This document shows positions 39,240 through 47,288 of a stretch of DNA of 64,000 nt, in pieces (the first letter of the stretch is position 1; the number at the start of each line of letters is the position of its first letter). The notes under the pieces were generated by a model that made no database searches, was not told the DNA's origin, and worked only from the letters and a program-made list of their open reading frames with translations. A program made the translations under genes and the position numbers. Source of the stretch: Bacteroidaceae bacterium (GTDB taxonomy: Bacteria; Bacteroidota; Bacteroidia; Bacteroidales; Bacteroidaceae); NCBI GenBank assembly GCA_017647225.1, contig JAGCLA010000003.1, forward strand, positions 1-64,000, given 5' to 3'.

Positions 39240-39998
39240 ATGATAAGCAAATCGTTACTGAAACAGATAAAATCCCTCGAACAGCGCAAGTTCCGTAAAG
39301 AGAGCGCGCTCTTTGTTGCAGAAGGCGGCAAAACCGTACAGGACTTGATAGACACAGGAATCGAGGTGAAGAACATAATTGCCACCGACGAATGGCTAAA
39401 GACACACAAGCTCAACACAACTGCCGAAATAACCGTTGTCAATGATGACGATATGAAAAAGGCGAGTTTCCTGCGCACACCTCAGGGAGTTCTGGCCATA
39501 TTCAAGCAACCGAGCCACGAAATCGATTACACCCTACCCGAGCGCGAGCTATGTCTGGCATTGGACAACGTGCAAGACCCCGGCAACATGGGTACAATCA
39601 TACGAATAGCCGACTGGTTCGGAATCGAGAACATCTATTGTTCAAACGGCAGTGTCGATATATACAACCCGAAAACGGTCCAAGCCACGATGGGAGCTAT
39701 AGGAAGAGTAAAAATTCATTACACAAACCTACCCGAGCTGATAGAAAGACTAAAAGAGAAGACTCCAGTATATGGAACATTCCTCGACGGAGAAGACATT
39801 TACTCAAGCAAATTGAACGAAAGAGGCATCATTGTCATGGGCAACGAAGGCAACGGCATAAGCGATGAGTGTGGCAGGCTGATAAAAGAGCGCCTCCTGA
39901 TACCCAACTATCCTAAAGAGAGAAGCACATCAGAGTCGCTTAACGTTTCGGTTGCGACAGCAATCGTTTGCAGCGAATTCCGCAGAAGAGTAAAATAA
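39240..39998 (+). CDS. SpoU/TrmH-family RNA 2'-O-methyltransferase
   Basis: A 252-residue SPOUT methyltransferase using SAM on rRNA or tRNA ribose. N-terminal substrate-binding domain (KQIKSLEQRKFRKESALFVAEGGKTV) and SPOUT motifs 1-3: LDNVQDPGNMGTIIRIADWFG, IVMGNEGNGIS, and IPNYPKERSTSESLNVSVATAI. The exact target is not deducible. Divergent from tamL, a pairing I believe is common in Bacteroidetes. Confidence 0.9.
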   Translation: MISKSLLKQIKSLEQRKFRKESALFVAEGGKTVQDLIDTGIEVKNIIATDEWLKTHKLNTTAEITVVNDDDMKKASFLRTPQGVLAIFKQPSHEIDYTLPERELCLALDNVQDPGNMGTIIRIADWFGIENIYCSNGSVDIYNPKTVQATMGAIGRVKIHYTNLPELIERLKEKTPVYGTFLDGEDIYSSKLNERGIIVMGNEGNGISDECGRLIKERLLIPNYPKERSTSESLNVSVATAIVCSEFRRRVK

Positions 39999-39999
39999 A

Positions 40000-40266
40000 C
40001 TAAATCAAGGCCACGAGCCCACCGTTACAATCGGAGGCAAAAGCATACAAATCACCACTCTCACAAGATTGGGGATTTGTTGTTATATCAGAAACCGATT
40101 TTATCGAAGAATTGTAGGAAAGATAAATTTCATCTATAAGCGACATTGATTGCGCCTCACCCGAAAACGAGTAAACATTCTTTACAATCCCACAAGTCAT
40201 ATCAACAACTCTGTTACGCAGCATTTCGCCCGAAGGAGTGTATAATTCTCTTGCAAGGTACAACAT
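40000..40266 (-). CDS. Conserved hypothetical protein at the end of the lspA operon
   Basis: An 88-residue protein (MLYLARELYTPSGEMLRNRVVDMTCGIVKNVYSFSGEAQSMSLIDEIYLS...) without signal or membrane segment. I do not recognise the family. It starts 3 nt after the DUF4296 gene, so it is co-transcribed; convergent with the methyltransferase gene, with almost no spacer. Confidence 0.6.
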   Translation of the reverse strand: MLYLARELYTPSGEMLRNRVVDMTCGIVKNVYSFSGEAQSMSLIDEIYLSYNSSIKSVSDITTNPQSCESGDLYAFASDCNGGLVALI

Positions 40267-40269
40267 TTA

Positions 40270-41052
40270 TCACTTCTTTTTTGATGGATGAATTCTCACA
40301 AGTGATATGTTGTCAAGCAACATACGAGAGCCTGCGGTGGAATCATTGTCGATATAATACACAAAACCCGACATGTTTTTCAGCTTGCTGTCGTGATATC
40401 GTGGAGCCGAGAGGTTATACCCGCCTACGCTGTCAACACGCACACCTTTGGTATAATAAGTACCGTCGTCATAGTCAAGACGAATGGAAGCGTAAGCCTC
40501 CTGGTTTATCACGGCTGGAGCGAGGAAGTTCGCATTAAAGGAGAATGAGAGGCTGTCCCCCTCTACAAATGTGGTGTCGTCGGGCACTTCAAAAGAAAAT
40601 ACAAGTCTGTTGTTCAAGGAATTCGAAGAGAACTGCTTAATTTTTGAACTTGTCCATAAATCGACATTGTCATTTCCAAGAAACAGCATTTCAAACGAAA
40701 CGCCTTCATCCTGACAAACTCTCGTATCGTTCAGTTTTTCAACCTCCGCTTCAAGGCGGTCCGAAAGATTTATATACATTCGCCTCAAATACTTTGGATA
40801 TCTGTTATACCACTGCATCGAGGAATCGAACTGCACATTATCGATATTATGCTTCTTGAAGATATAGCTAAAGAAGAGTTTCTCCTTATAATCATCGGCA
40901 GAATACTCACCCGACATGGACTGCACCATGTGATAATCATACAGGAAAGCTTCCATCTTGTCAGGAGGAATAACATATTCCGGGATTTTCACTTCACACG
41001 AAGCAAAAACCGACAGAATCATTAAAAGCAATACATTTCTGACAAGACGCAT
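40270..41052 (-). CDS. DUF4296 lipoprotein
   Basis: A 260-residue protein with a lipoprotein signal (MRLVRNVLLLMILSVFASCEVKIPE) and the DUF4296 region (IPPDKMEAFLYDYHMVQSMSGEYSADDYKEKLFFSYIFKKHNIDNVQFDSSMQWYNRYPKYLRRMY). Function unknown. Start at ATG 41052, 10 nt after the lspA stop; the open frame further up overlaps lspA. Placement after lspA, the lipoprotein signal peptidase, is recurrent in Bacteroidetes. Confidence 0.85.
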   Translation of the reverse strand: MRLVRNVLLLMILSVFASCEVKIPEYVIPPDKMEAFLYDYHMVQSMSGEYSADDYKEKLFFSYIFKKHNIDNVQFDSSMQWYNRYPKYLRRMYINLSDRLEAEVEKLNDTRVCQDEGVSFEMLFLGNDNVDLWTSSKIKQFSSNSLNNRLVFSFEVPDDTTFVEGDSLSFSFNANFLAPAVINQEAYASIRLDYDDGTYYTKGVRVDSVGGYNLSAPRYHDSKLKNMSGFVYYIDNDSTAGSRMLLDNISLVRIHPSKKK

Positions 41053-41062
41053 ACCGCAATTC

Positions 41063-41659
41063 CTAAAGAATATACTTTCTATAAAAAATAAGCATAGCCA
41101 CAACACTGCAACTTATGCATGCATCGGCAAAATTAAATACCGGTGCAAAGAAGATACTGCCACCAACCAACGGCAACCAGTCTGGCCACACGAACAAAGG
41201 CAGATAGAACATATCCACCACTCGTCCCAGCATAAATTCCGAGTAGCCTTCGCCCCAAGGAACAAATTCTGCAACAGTCCTATAGCTACCCGAGAAAATC
41301 TCGCCGTAAAAAAGGCAGTCGATGATATTACCGGCAGCACCGGCAATAACCAACGCCATGCATATCAAAAAACCGAACGGATATTTATCGTTCTTCAGCA
41401 ACCTGTAAAGAAGATATCCAAGGAAAGCAACGGCAACGACACGGAAGGTAGTCAGGAAATACTTATTGAATATCTCCATACCGAAAGCCATGCCGTTGTT
41501 CTCCACGAACAGAATCTTGAACCAGTCACCAAAAACCGGAATACTCTCGCCTAACTGCATATTGGTCTTGACGACAATTTTAATCACTTGGTCGATTACA
41601 ATTGCCAACAGAATAAGCGAGAGGATTACAACGGAACGTTTTTTGGTACTTTTTGCCAT
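41063..41659 (-). CDS. lspA: Lipoprotein signal peptidase (signal peptidase II)
   Basis: Removes signal peptides from lipoproteins at the inner membrane. The 198-residue protein has four membrane helices and the two catalytic Asp regions, AGNIIDCLFYG and VFNFADACIS, plus VIDQVIKIVV near the N terminus. Between dksA-like and DUF4296 genes. Confidence 0.95.
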   Translation of the reverse strand: MAKSTKKRSVVILSLILLAIVIDQVIKIVVKTNMQLGESIPVFGDWFKILFVENNGMAFGMEIFNKYFLTTFRVVAVAFLGYLLYRLLKNDKYPFGFLICMALVIAGAAGNIIDCLFYGEIFSGSYRTVAEFVPWGEGYSEFMLGRVVDMFYLPLFVWPDWLPLVGGSIFFAPVFNFADACISCSVVAMLIFYRKYIL

Positions 41660-41665
41660 ATACGA

Positions 41666-42040
41666 TTAACGATTTTTCTTAGCCTCGATGCTTAATGTTG
41701 CATGAGGTACAGCCATCAATCTCTCCTTGGCAATAAGTTTGCCGGTCTCGCGACAGATACCGTATGTCTTGTTTTCGATACGGATAAGCGCAGCCTGAAG
41801 ACCCTGGATAAACTTAGCCTGACGGCTTGCTATCTGCATCTGCTCCTCAAGATAGGCTGCATCGCTACCATCTTCCAATCCCTTGTATGTTGGCGATGTA
41901 TCGGCAACATCATTAGAATCCTCATGACGCAATGCTCTCATTATCTCATCATAATCTCTCTTTGCAAGTTCCAGTTTTTGCAAAATCACCTGACGGAATT
42001 CTTCCAATTCAGCGTCAGAATAACGAACTTTTTCAGACAT
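41666..42040 (-). CDS. DksA/TraR-family regulator lacking most zinc-finger Cys residues
   Basis: A 124-residue RNA polymerase-binding regulator of the DksA type: an N-terminal coiled coil with an acidic tip region (RHEDSNDVADTSP) and the C-terminal globular part (TYGICRETGKLIAKERLMAVPHATLSIEAKKNR). Of the four zinc ligands CxxC...CxxC, only the first Cys remains; the others read Thr, Ser and Ala. Family knowledge: zinc-independent DksA forms exist. 6 nt upstream of lspA and 37 nt after ileS. Confidence 0.88.
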   Translation of the reverse strand: MSEKVRYSDAELEEFRQVILQKLELAKRDYDEIMRALRHEDSNDVADTSPTYKGLEDGSDAAYLEEQMQIASRQAKFIQGLQAALIRIENKTYGICRETGKLIAKERLMAVPHATLSIEAKKNR

Positions 42041-42077
42041 ATCTATTTTATATTATGGTTAGTTAATTAATTATATA

Positions 42078-45000
42078 TCACACTTTTGCAACAGCAACCT
42101 TTATTACGGCGCCTTCAAGTTCAACATTCTCGCCCTCAGCAACCTCGCCGATAACAAGAGAGTCAGCAAGTACCTGATTACAGATGTACTCCTTGAACTC
42201 TTCAACAGCAACATCACTTGCTTCGTTGCTCGAAACGACAACCGAGATACGGTCTGTTATGTCAAAACCGCTGTCCTTACGTACTGCCTGAATCTTCTTC
42301 ACGATTTCACGTGCAATACCTTCGCGACGTAAAGCATCGGTAACCTCAACATCAAGAGCAACGGTCAATGCACCCTCGTTGGCAACAGTCCAGCCCGGTA
42401 CGTCTTCGCTGAATATCTCAACATCAGCAAGTTCAATGAGCGCATCCACACCCTCGACACAAAGAGTTATGTTACCCTCTCTTTCAAGTCGAGAAATCTG
42501 ATCCTGCGACATCTCGGTAACAGCAGCATTAACGCTCTTCATCAGCTTACCGAACTTCTTACCCAATGTACGGAAGTTACACTTGATTTTCTTTACAAGA
42601 ATACCGTCACCCTCAACAAATACGAGTTCCTTAACATTCACCTCGCTGAGGATAAGCTGTTTCACAGCCTCAATTCTTGACTTCATCACCTCGTCGGTTG
42701 TAGGTATCGCAATCTTCTGCAATGGCTGACGCACAATCAGAGCCTCCTTCTTACGCAAGGCAAGAACCATTGACGAAATCTGCTGTGCGAGTTCCATACG
42801 GTACTCAAGTTCAGTATCAACAGAAGCCTCATCACACTCAGGGAATTTAGCCAAATGAACAGAATCGCTTTCGCCACGTCCTGTCACAGCTGTAAGATCC
42901 TGATAAAGACGCTCTGCATAGAACGGAGCTATCGGTGCCATAAGTCGGGCAACAGTCTCAAGACATGTATAAAGAGTCTGATATGCCGACAACTTGTCTG
43001 CACTCATATCTGAGCCCCAGAAACGTTTACGGCTCAAACGCACGAACCAGTTGCTGACGTTGTTAATAACGAACTCCTGTATCAGACGACCTGCCTTTGT
43101 AGGCTCATAGTCATTGAAGCATACATTCACATTCTTCACAAGAGTGTTGAGTTCCGAAATAATCCAACGGTCGAGTTCAGGACGCTCGTTAAGAGGTATA
43201 TCGGCCTCTTCGTATGTAAAGCCATCTACATTCGCATACATTGTAAAGAAGCTGTATGTTTGGTACAATTTACCGAAGAATGAGCGTACAACCTCTTTCA
43301 CGCCATCTTCGTTGAAACGAAGGTTGTCCCAAGGCGCAGAGTTTGTTATCATATACCAACGCAAAGCGTCACTTCCGTAAGAATCGATGGTATTGAACGG
43401 ATCGACAGCATTGCCAAGACGTTTTGACATCTTGTCGCCATTCTTGTCAAGTACAAGACCGTTTGAAATTACAGTCTTGAACGCAACGGTGTCAAATACC
43501 ATTGTTGCTATTGCATGCAATGTGTAGAACCAGCCACGTGTCTGGTCAACACCCTCTGCAATAAAGTCGGCAGGATATACCACACGGTTATCAAGTATTT
43601 CCTTGTTCTCGAACGGATAGTGTATCTGTGCGTAAGGCATTGCACCCGAATCGAACCAAACGTCGATAAGGTCAAGTTCGCGTGTCATAGGTTTACCTGT
43701 AGAAGACACAAGTTTGATATCATCGACATAAGGACGGTGCAAATCTATCTTGTCATAGTTCGCCTTGCTGTAATCGCCGGGAACGAAACCTTTATCCTTA
43801 TAAGGGTTGCTCTGCATAATACCAGCAGCAACAGCCTTTTCAATCTCGTCATAGAGTTCAGCAATAGAACCTATACATTTTGCCTCACCATCTTCGCTTG
43901 TCCAGATAGGAAGCGGAGTACCCCAATAACGGCTACGGCTCAAGTTCCAGTCGTTCAAGTTCTCAAGCCATTTTCCGAAACGTCCTGTACCTGTTGATTC
44001 AGGCTTCCATGTAATGGTCTTGTTGAGTTCGCTCATACGCTCCTTCATTTCCGAAGCACGTACAAACCAGCTGTCAAGAGGATAGTAAAGGACAGGTTTG
44101 TCTGTACGCCAACAGTGTGGATAGTTGTGTATATGCTTTTCAATCTTGAAAGCCACACCACCCTGTTTCATTACCATACAGAGTGCCACGTCGAGTGTTT
44201 CAGCCTTTGCAGCCGCTACATCATCGTACTTACCGTCAATGGTATATTGTGGGTCGTACGCATTCTTTACATATGCGCCGGCAAATTTAGAATACAAATC
44301 CTTGTCGATACAGTTGTTTACAAACTCCTCGTCAAGTTCTTCGATAGACCAGAACTTACCTGTAAAATCAACCATAGGACGTGTTTCGCCCTTCTTGTTT
44401 ACCATGAACAACGAAGGAACACCAGCAGCCTTTGCCACAAATGCGTCATCAGCACCAAAGGTAGGAGCAATGTGTACGATACCTGTACCGTCCTCTGTTG
44501 TAACATAGTCACCGGGAATTACTCGGAAAGCGTCGGCAGAAGCATCAACAACCTTGTCACCCTCCTTTACTACAGGTTTTACCCAAGGGAACAACTGCGC
44601 ATAGTGCATACCTACAAGGTCGGCACCCTTATATTCGGCAATCACCTTGTAAGGAACAACCTTGTCGCCCTGGTTGTAGCTGTCGAGCGGCATATTCTCG
44701 CCGGCAGGATTGAAGTGAGCACCCAAGAGAGCCTTTGCAAGAACCACAGTAACAGGCTCGCCTGTATATGTATTGTATGTCTGTACTGCAACATAGTCAA
44801 TCTTTGGACCTACACACAAAGCTGTGTTTGAAGGCAATGTCCAAGGAGTTGTTGTCCAAGCGATGAAATAAGGCTTACCCCACTCTGTCATTTCAGGTTT
44901 TGGGTCAAGCATACGGAACTGTGCCACAGCAGTAGTATCCTTCACGTCACGGTAGCAACCCGGCTGGTTCAACTCGTGTGAGCTAAGACCTGTTCCCGCA

Positions 45001-45557
45001 GCAGGAGAATATGGCTGGATTGTATAGCCCTTATAAAGCAGACCTTTGTTGTAGAGCTGCTTCAACAACCACCACAAGGTTTCAATATAGCTATTCTCGT
45101 ATGTAATATAGGGATTTTCAAGGTCAACCCAATAACCCATCTTGCGTGTAAGGTCGGTCCACTCTTTAGTGTATTTCATAACCTCCTCACGGCAATTCCT
45201 GTTATAGTCATCAACCGAGATTTTCTTACCGATATCCTCTTTTGTTATATTCAGTTTCTTTTCAACACCAAGTTCAACAGGCAAGCCATGAGTATCCCAA
45301 CCGGCTTTACGTTTTACCTGAAAACCTTTCATGGTCTTGAAACGGCAGAATGTATCTTTTATACTACGCGCCATTACGTGGTGTATTCCGGGCATACCGT
45401 TTGCCGAGGGAGGACCTTCAAAGAATACAAACGACGGAGCGCCTTCACGCTCTGTCATACTTCTTGAAAAGAGATTGTTTTCTTCCCACTCACTCAGTAC
45501 CTCTTTGTTGATTTGAGGCAAATTCAACTGATTATATACAGAAAATTTCTTTTTCAT
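42078..45557 (-). CDS. ileS: Isoleucyl-tRNA synthetase
   Basis: Charges tRNA-Ile, with an editing domain that removes misacylated Val. The 1159 residues match the long Bacteroidetes form. HIGH equivalent GIHHVMAR, editing domain around residues 200-400, KMSKR (DKMSKRLGN) and a C-terminal anticodon-binding region. A consensus promoter lies at 45592-45622. First gene of ileS-dksA-lspA-DUF4296-88aa. Confidence 0.97.
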   Translation of the reverse strand: MKKKFSVYNQLNLPQINKEVLSEWEENNLFSRSMTEREGAPSFVFFEGPPSANGMPGIHHVMARSIKDTFCRFKTMKGFQVKRKAGWDTHGLPVELGVEKKLNITKEDIGKKISVDDYNRNCREEVMKYTKEWTDLTRKMGYWVDLENPYITYENSYIETLWWLLKQLYNKGLLYKGYTIQPYSPAAGTGLSSHELNQPGCYRDVKDTTAVAQFRMLDPKPEMTEWGKPYFIAWTTTPWTLPSNTALCVGPKIDYVAVQTYNTYTGEPVTVVLAKALLGAHFNPAGENMPLDSYNQGDKVVPYKVIAEYKGADLVGMHYAQLFPWVKPVVKEGDKVVDASADAFRVIPGDYVTTEDGTGIVHIAPTFGADDAFVAKAAGVPSLFMVNKKGETRPMVDFTGKFWSIEELDEEFVNNCIDKDLYSKFAGAYVKNAYDPQYTIDGKYDDVAAAKAETLDVALCMVMKQGGVAFKIEKHIHNYPHCWRTDKPVLYYPLDSWFVRASEMKERMSELNKTITWKPESTGTGRFGKWLENLNDWNLSRSRYWGTPLPIWTSEDGEAKCIGSIAELYDEIEKAVAAGIMQSNPYKDKGFVPGDYSKANYDKIDLHRPYVDDIKLVSSTGKPMTRELDLIDVWFDSGAMPYAQIHYPFENKEILDNRVVYPADFIAEGVDQTRGWFYTLHAIATMVFDTVAFKTVISNGLVLDKNGDKMSKRLGNAVDPFNTIDSYGSDALRWYMITNSAPWDNLRFNEDGVKEVVRSFFGKLYQTYSFFTMYANVDGFTYEEADIPLNERPELDRWIISELNTLVKNVNVCFNDYEPTKAGRLIQEFVINNVSNWFVRLSRKRFWGSDMSADKLSAYQTLYTCLETVARLMAPIAPFYAERLYQDLTAVTGRGESDSVHLAKFPECDEASVDTELEYRMELAQQISSMVLALRKKEALIVRQPLQKIAIPTTDEVMKSRIEAVKQLILSEVNVKELVFVEGDGILVKKIKCNFRTLGKKFGKLMKSVNAAVTEMSQDQISRLEREGNITLCVEGVDALIELADVEIFSEDVPGWTVANEGALTVALDVEVTDALRREGIAREIVKKIQAVRKDSGFDITDRISVVVSSNEASDVAVEEFKEYICNQVLADSLVIGEVAEGENVELEGAVIKVAVAKV

Positions 45558-45591
45558 TTTATGTTTTTATATTGTCTTCTATTTAATCTTG

Positions 45592-45622
45592 CAAATATAC
45601 CTAAAAAAAACGTAATTTCAAA
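45592..45622 (-). promoter_or_regulatory. Consensus promoter of the ileS operon
   Basis: On the minus strand TTTG (45622-45619), 19 nt, then TATATTTG (45599-45592): a full match, with a leader of about 30 nt. Confidence 0.82.
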
Positions 45623-45654
45623 AGACACAAAGGTTTTTACTACCCGTTACATAG

Positions 45655-45699
45655 AAAAAGCGTTCCCCGAGCCACCATTTCAAGCCAAGAGAACGCTAA
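45655..45699 (-). terminator. Possible terminator after the AmgK-RapZ gene
   Basis: AGCGTTC and GAACGCT (45691-45697 with 45659-45665) enclose a 25-nt loop and are followed on the minus strand by TTTTTC. Moderate strength. Confidence 0.45.
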
Positions 45700-45732
45700 A
45701 AAGTCTGTTATTCAGGCACACGTCTTAAAAAA

Positions 45733-47175
45733 TCATTCCGAGCAAGAAGATGCCGACGGCTCAATCACATAATTACGCCCGAGCATCTTATGGGTAACAA
45801 CCACCTTTACGCCGAATTTTTCGGCCACATGATGCGCTATATGCTCCGCACTATAGACTGAACGATGCTGTCCACCCGTACATCCGCAACACACCTGTAT
45901 ATGAGTAAAGCCACGTCGTTTGTATGTATCGACCATATTGTCAACCAACGCATAGGCATTCTCAAGGAATGCCGCTATATCACTCTCCTCTTCAAGAAAT
46001 TTTATCACAGGCGCATCCATACCCGTCAGTTTCTTGTAAGGCTCATAACGTCCCGGATTGTGTATTGCCCTGCAATCGAACACAAAGCCGCCGCCATTGC
46101 CCGACAAGTCGTCCGGAATACCTCTGCGATAAGAGAAACTCATAACATCAACGGTAAGCACCTTTATATCTTCCTTTACAAACAAAGGCAACGACAAAAT
46201 CTCCTCCACAAGTGCCGACAGATAAGGGAATCCCAACGCCGCGCTATCCAACAACTCCTTCAACTGTCTCAAAGCCCCGGGGATAACCTCCACAAAAGCT
46301 TTCTTGCGTTCAAATAAGCCCCTATAGCCATAAGCGCCAAGATTCTGCAACAGTCGGAATATGCGGAAAAGCGACAGCTTTTCAACAAAATCCTCGCGGG
46401 AAATTTTCTTATACTCTTCAAGCGAAGACAAATAAGCGTCAATCATTGCCTCAACGGCATCAGCCGTATAGCACGCTCTCGCCTGCCCCACAAACGAAGC
46501 CACATCGTAATATACAGGCCCTTTGCGTCCTCCTTGAAAATCAATAAAGAACGGCTCTCCACCACGCACCATCACATTACGCGATTGGAAATCCCTATAA
46601 AGGAAAGTATTCTCATTTTCAGCCAATAGCAACGATGACAATTTGTCAAATTCATCTTCAAGCAAACCTTCGTTGAATTCAACGCCGACACCTTTAAGGA
46701 AACAGTACTTAAAATAGTTCAAATCCCACTTTACCGTACGCTCATTAAAGTCGCTTACAGGATAGCATAACGCAAAATCAAAGAACTCAGGCACGCGATA
46801 TTGGATATGTGGCAGAAAAGACATCACCTTACACAGCATATCAACATCAGGCTGCGAGAAACAACCCGACTCACGCGACTGTTTCATCGTTTCAAAAAGA
46901 GTCTTGTCGCCCAAATCTTCTTGCAGATAACACAAGCCGCCTTCCGACACCGCCAACACTTCGGGCGCAGGAATGCCACTCTCTGCAAAAGCCTTTGCGA
47001 GAGCCACAAAAGCCCTGTTTTCCTCAACCGAAGTCCCGACAACACCAATAACAGAAGTGCCTTCACCCGCAAGCCTGTAATATGCGCGGTTAGAGCCTGC
47101 ACCACACATTTTCACTATCGACAAAGGCTCAACGCCAAACTTGCCCACATATAGTTCTTTTATAAGATTCTCCAT
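45733..47175 (-). CDS. AmgK-like sugar kinase fused to a RapZ C-terminal domain
   Basis: A 480-residue fusion. Residues about 1-310 are an APH-fold kinase similar to AmgK, which phosphorylates MurNAc/GlcNAc at the anomeric position: catalytic loop LYRDFQSRNVM and metal-binding FIDFQGGRKGPVYYDVASFVG. Residues about 345-480 are the RapZ C-terminal domain (VMSFSYRRGIPDD, FDCRAIHNPGRYEPYKKLTGMD, CCGCTGGQHRSVYSAEHIAHHV), which in E. coli senses glucosamine-6-phosphate and binds RNA. The RapZ N-terminal ATPase is absent. Start at ATG 47175; the open frame before it contains the terminator of the next gene. No MurU-type gene is adjacent. Confidence 0.86.
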   Translation of the reverse strand: MENLIKELYVGKFGVEPLSIVKMCGAGSNRAYYRLAGEGTSVIGVVGTSVEENRAFVALAKAFAESGIPAPEVLAVSEGGLCYLQEDLGDKTLFETMKQSRESGCFSQPDVDMLCKVMSFLPHIQYRVPEFFDFALCYPVSDFNERTVKWDLNYFKYCFLKGVGVEFNEGLLEDEFDKLSSLLLAENENTFLYRDFQSRNVMVRGGEPFFIDFQGGRKGPVYYDVASFVGQARACYTADAVEAMIDAYLSSLEEYKKISREDFVEKLSLFRIFRLLQNLGAYGYRGLFERKKAFVEVIPGALRQLKELLDSAALGFPYLSALVEEILSLPLFVKEDIKVLTVDVMSFSYRRGIPDDLSGNGGGFVFDCRAIHNPGRYEPYKKLTGMDAPVIKFLEEESDIAAFLENAYALVDNMVDTYKRRGFTHIQVCCGCTGGQHRSVYSAEHIAHHVAEKFGVKVVVTHKMLGRNYVIEPSASSCSE

Positions 47176-47205
47176 TTTCAAACCATTTTCCAACAGTGTC
47201 CAACG

Positions 47206-47213
47206 CGAAGATA
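47206..47213 (-). promoter_or_regulatory. Variant -7 element (TATCTTCG) of the AmgK-RapZ gene
   Basis: Minus-strand TATCTTCG, about 31 nt before ATG 47175. Confidence 0.35.
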
Positions 47214-47231
47214 ATACAAGTTCGCTTATAA

Positions 47232-47269
47232 ATAAAAAAATATGGCGACTTATATTCAGCCGCCATATT
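47232..47269 (-). terminator. Terminator of the 974-residue secreted protein gene
   Basis: AATATGGCG (47239-47247) and its complement CGCCATATT (47261-47269), followed on the minus strand by TTTTTTTATTT. Confidence 0.75.
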
Positions 47270-47288
47270 CTCATATTCAAAATTCAAA

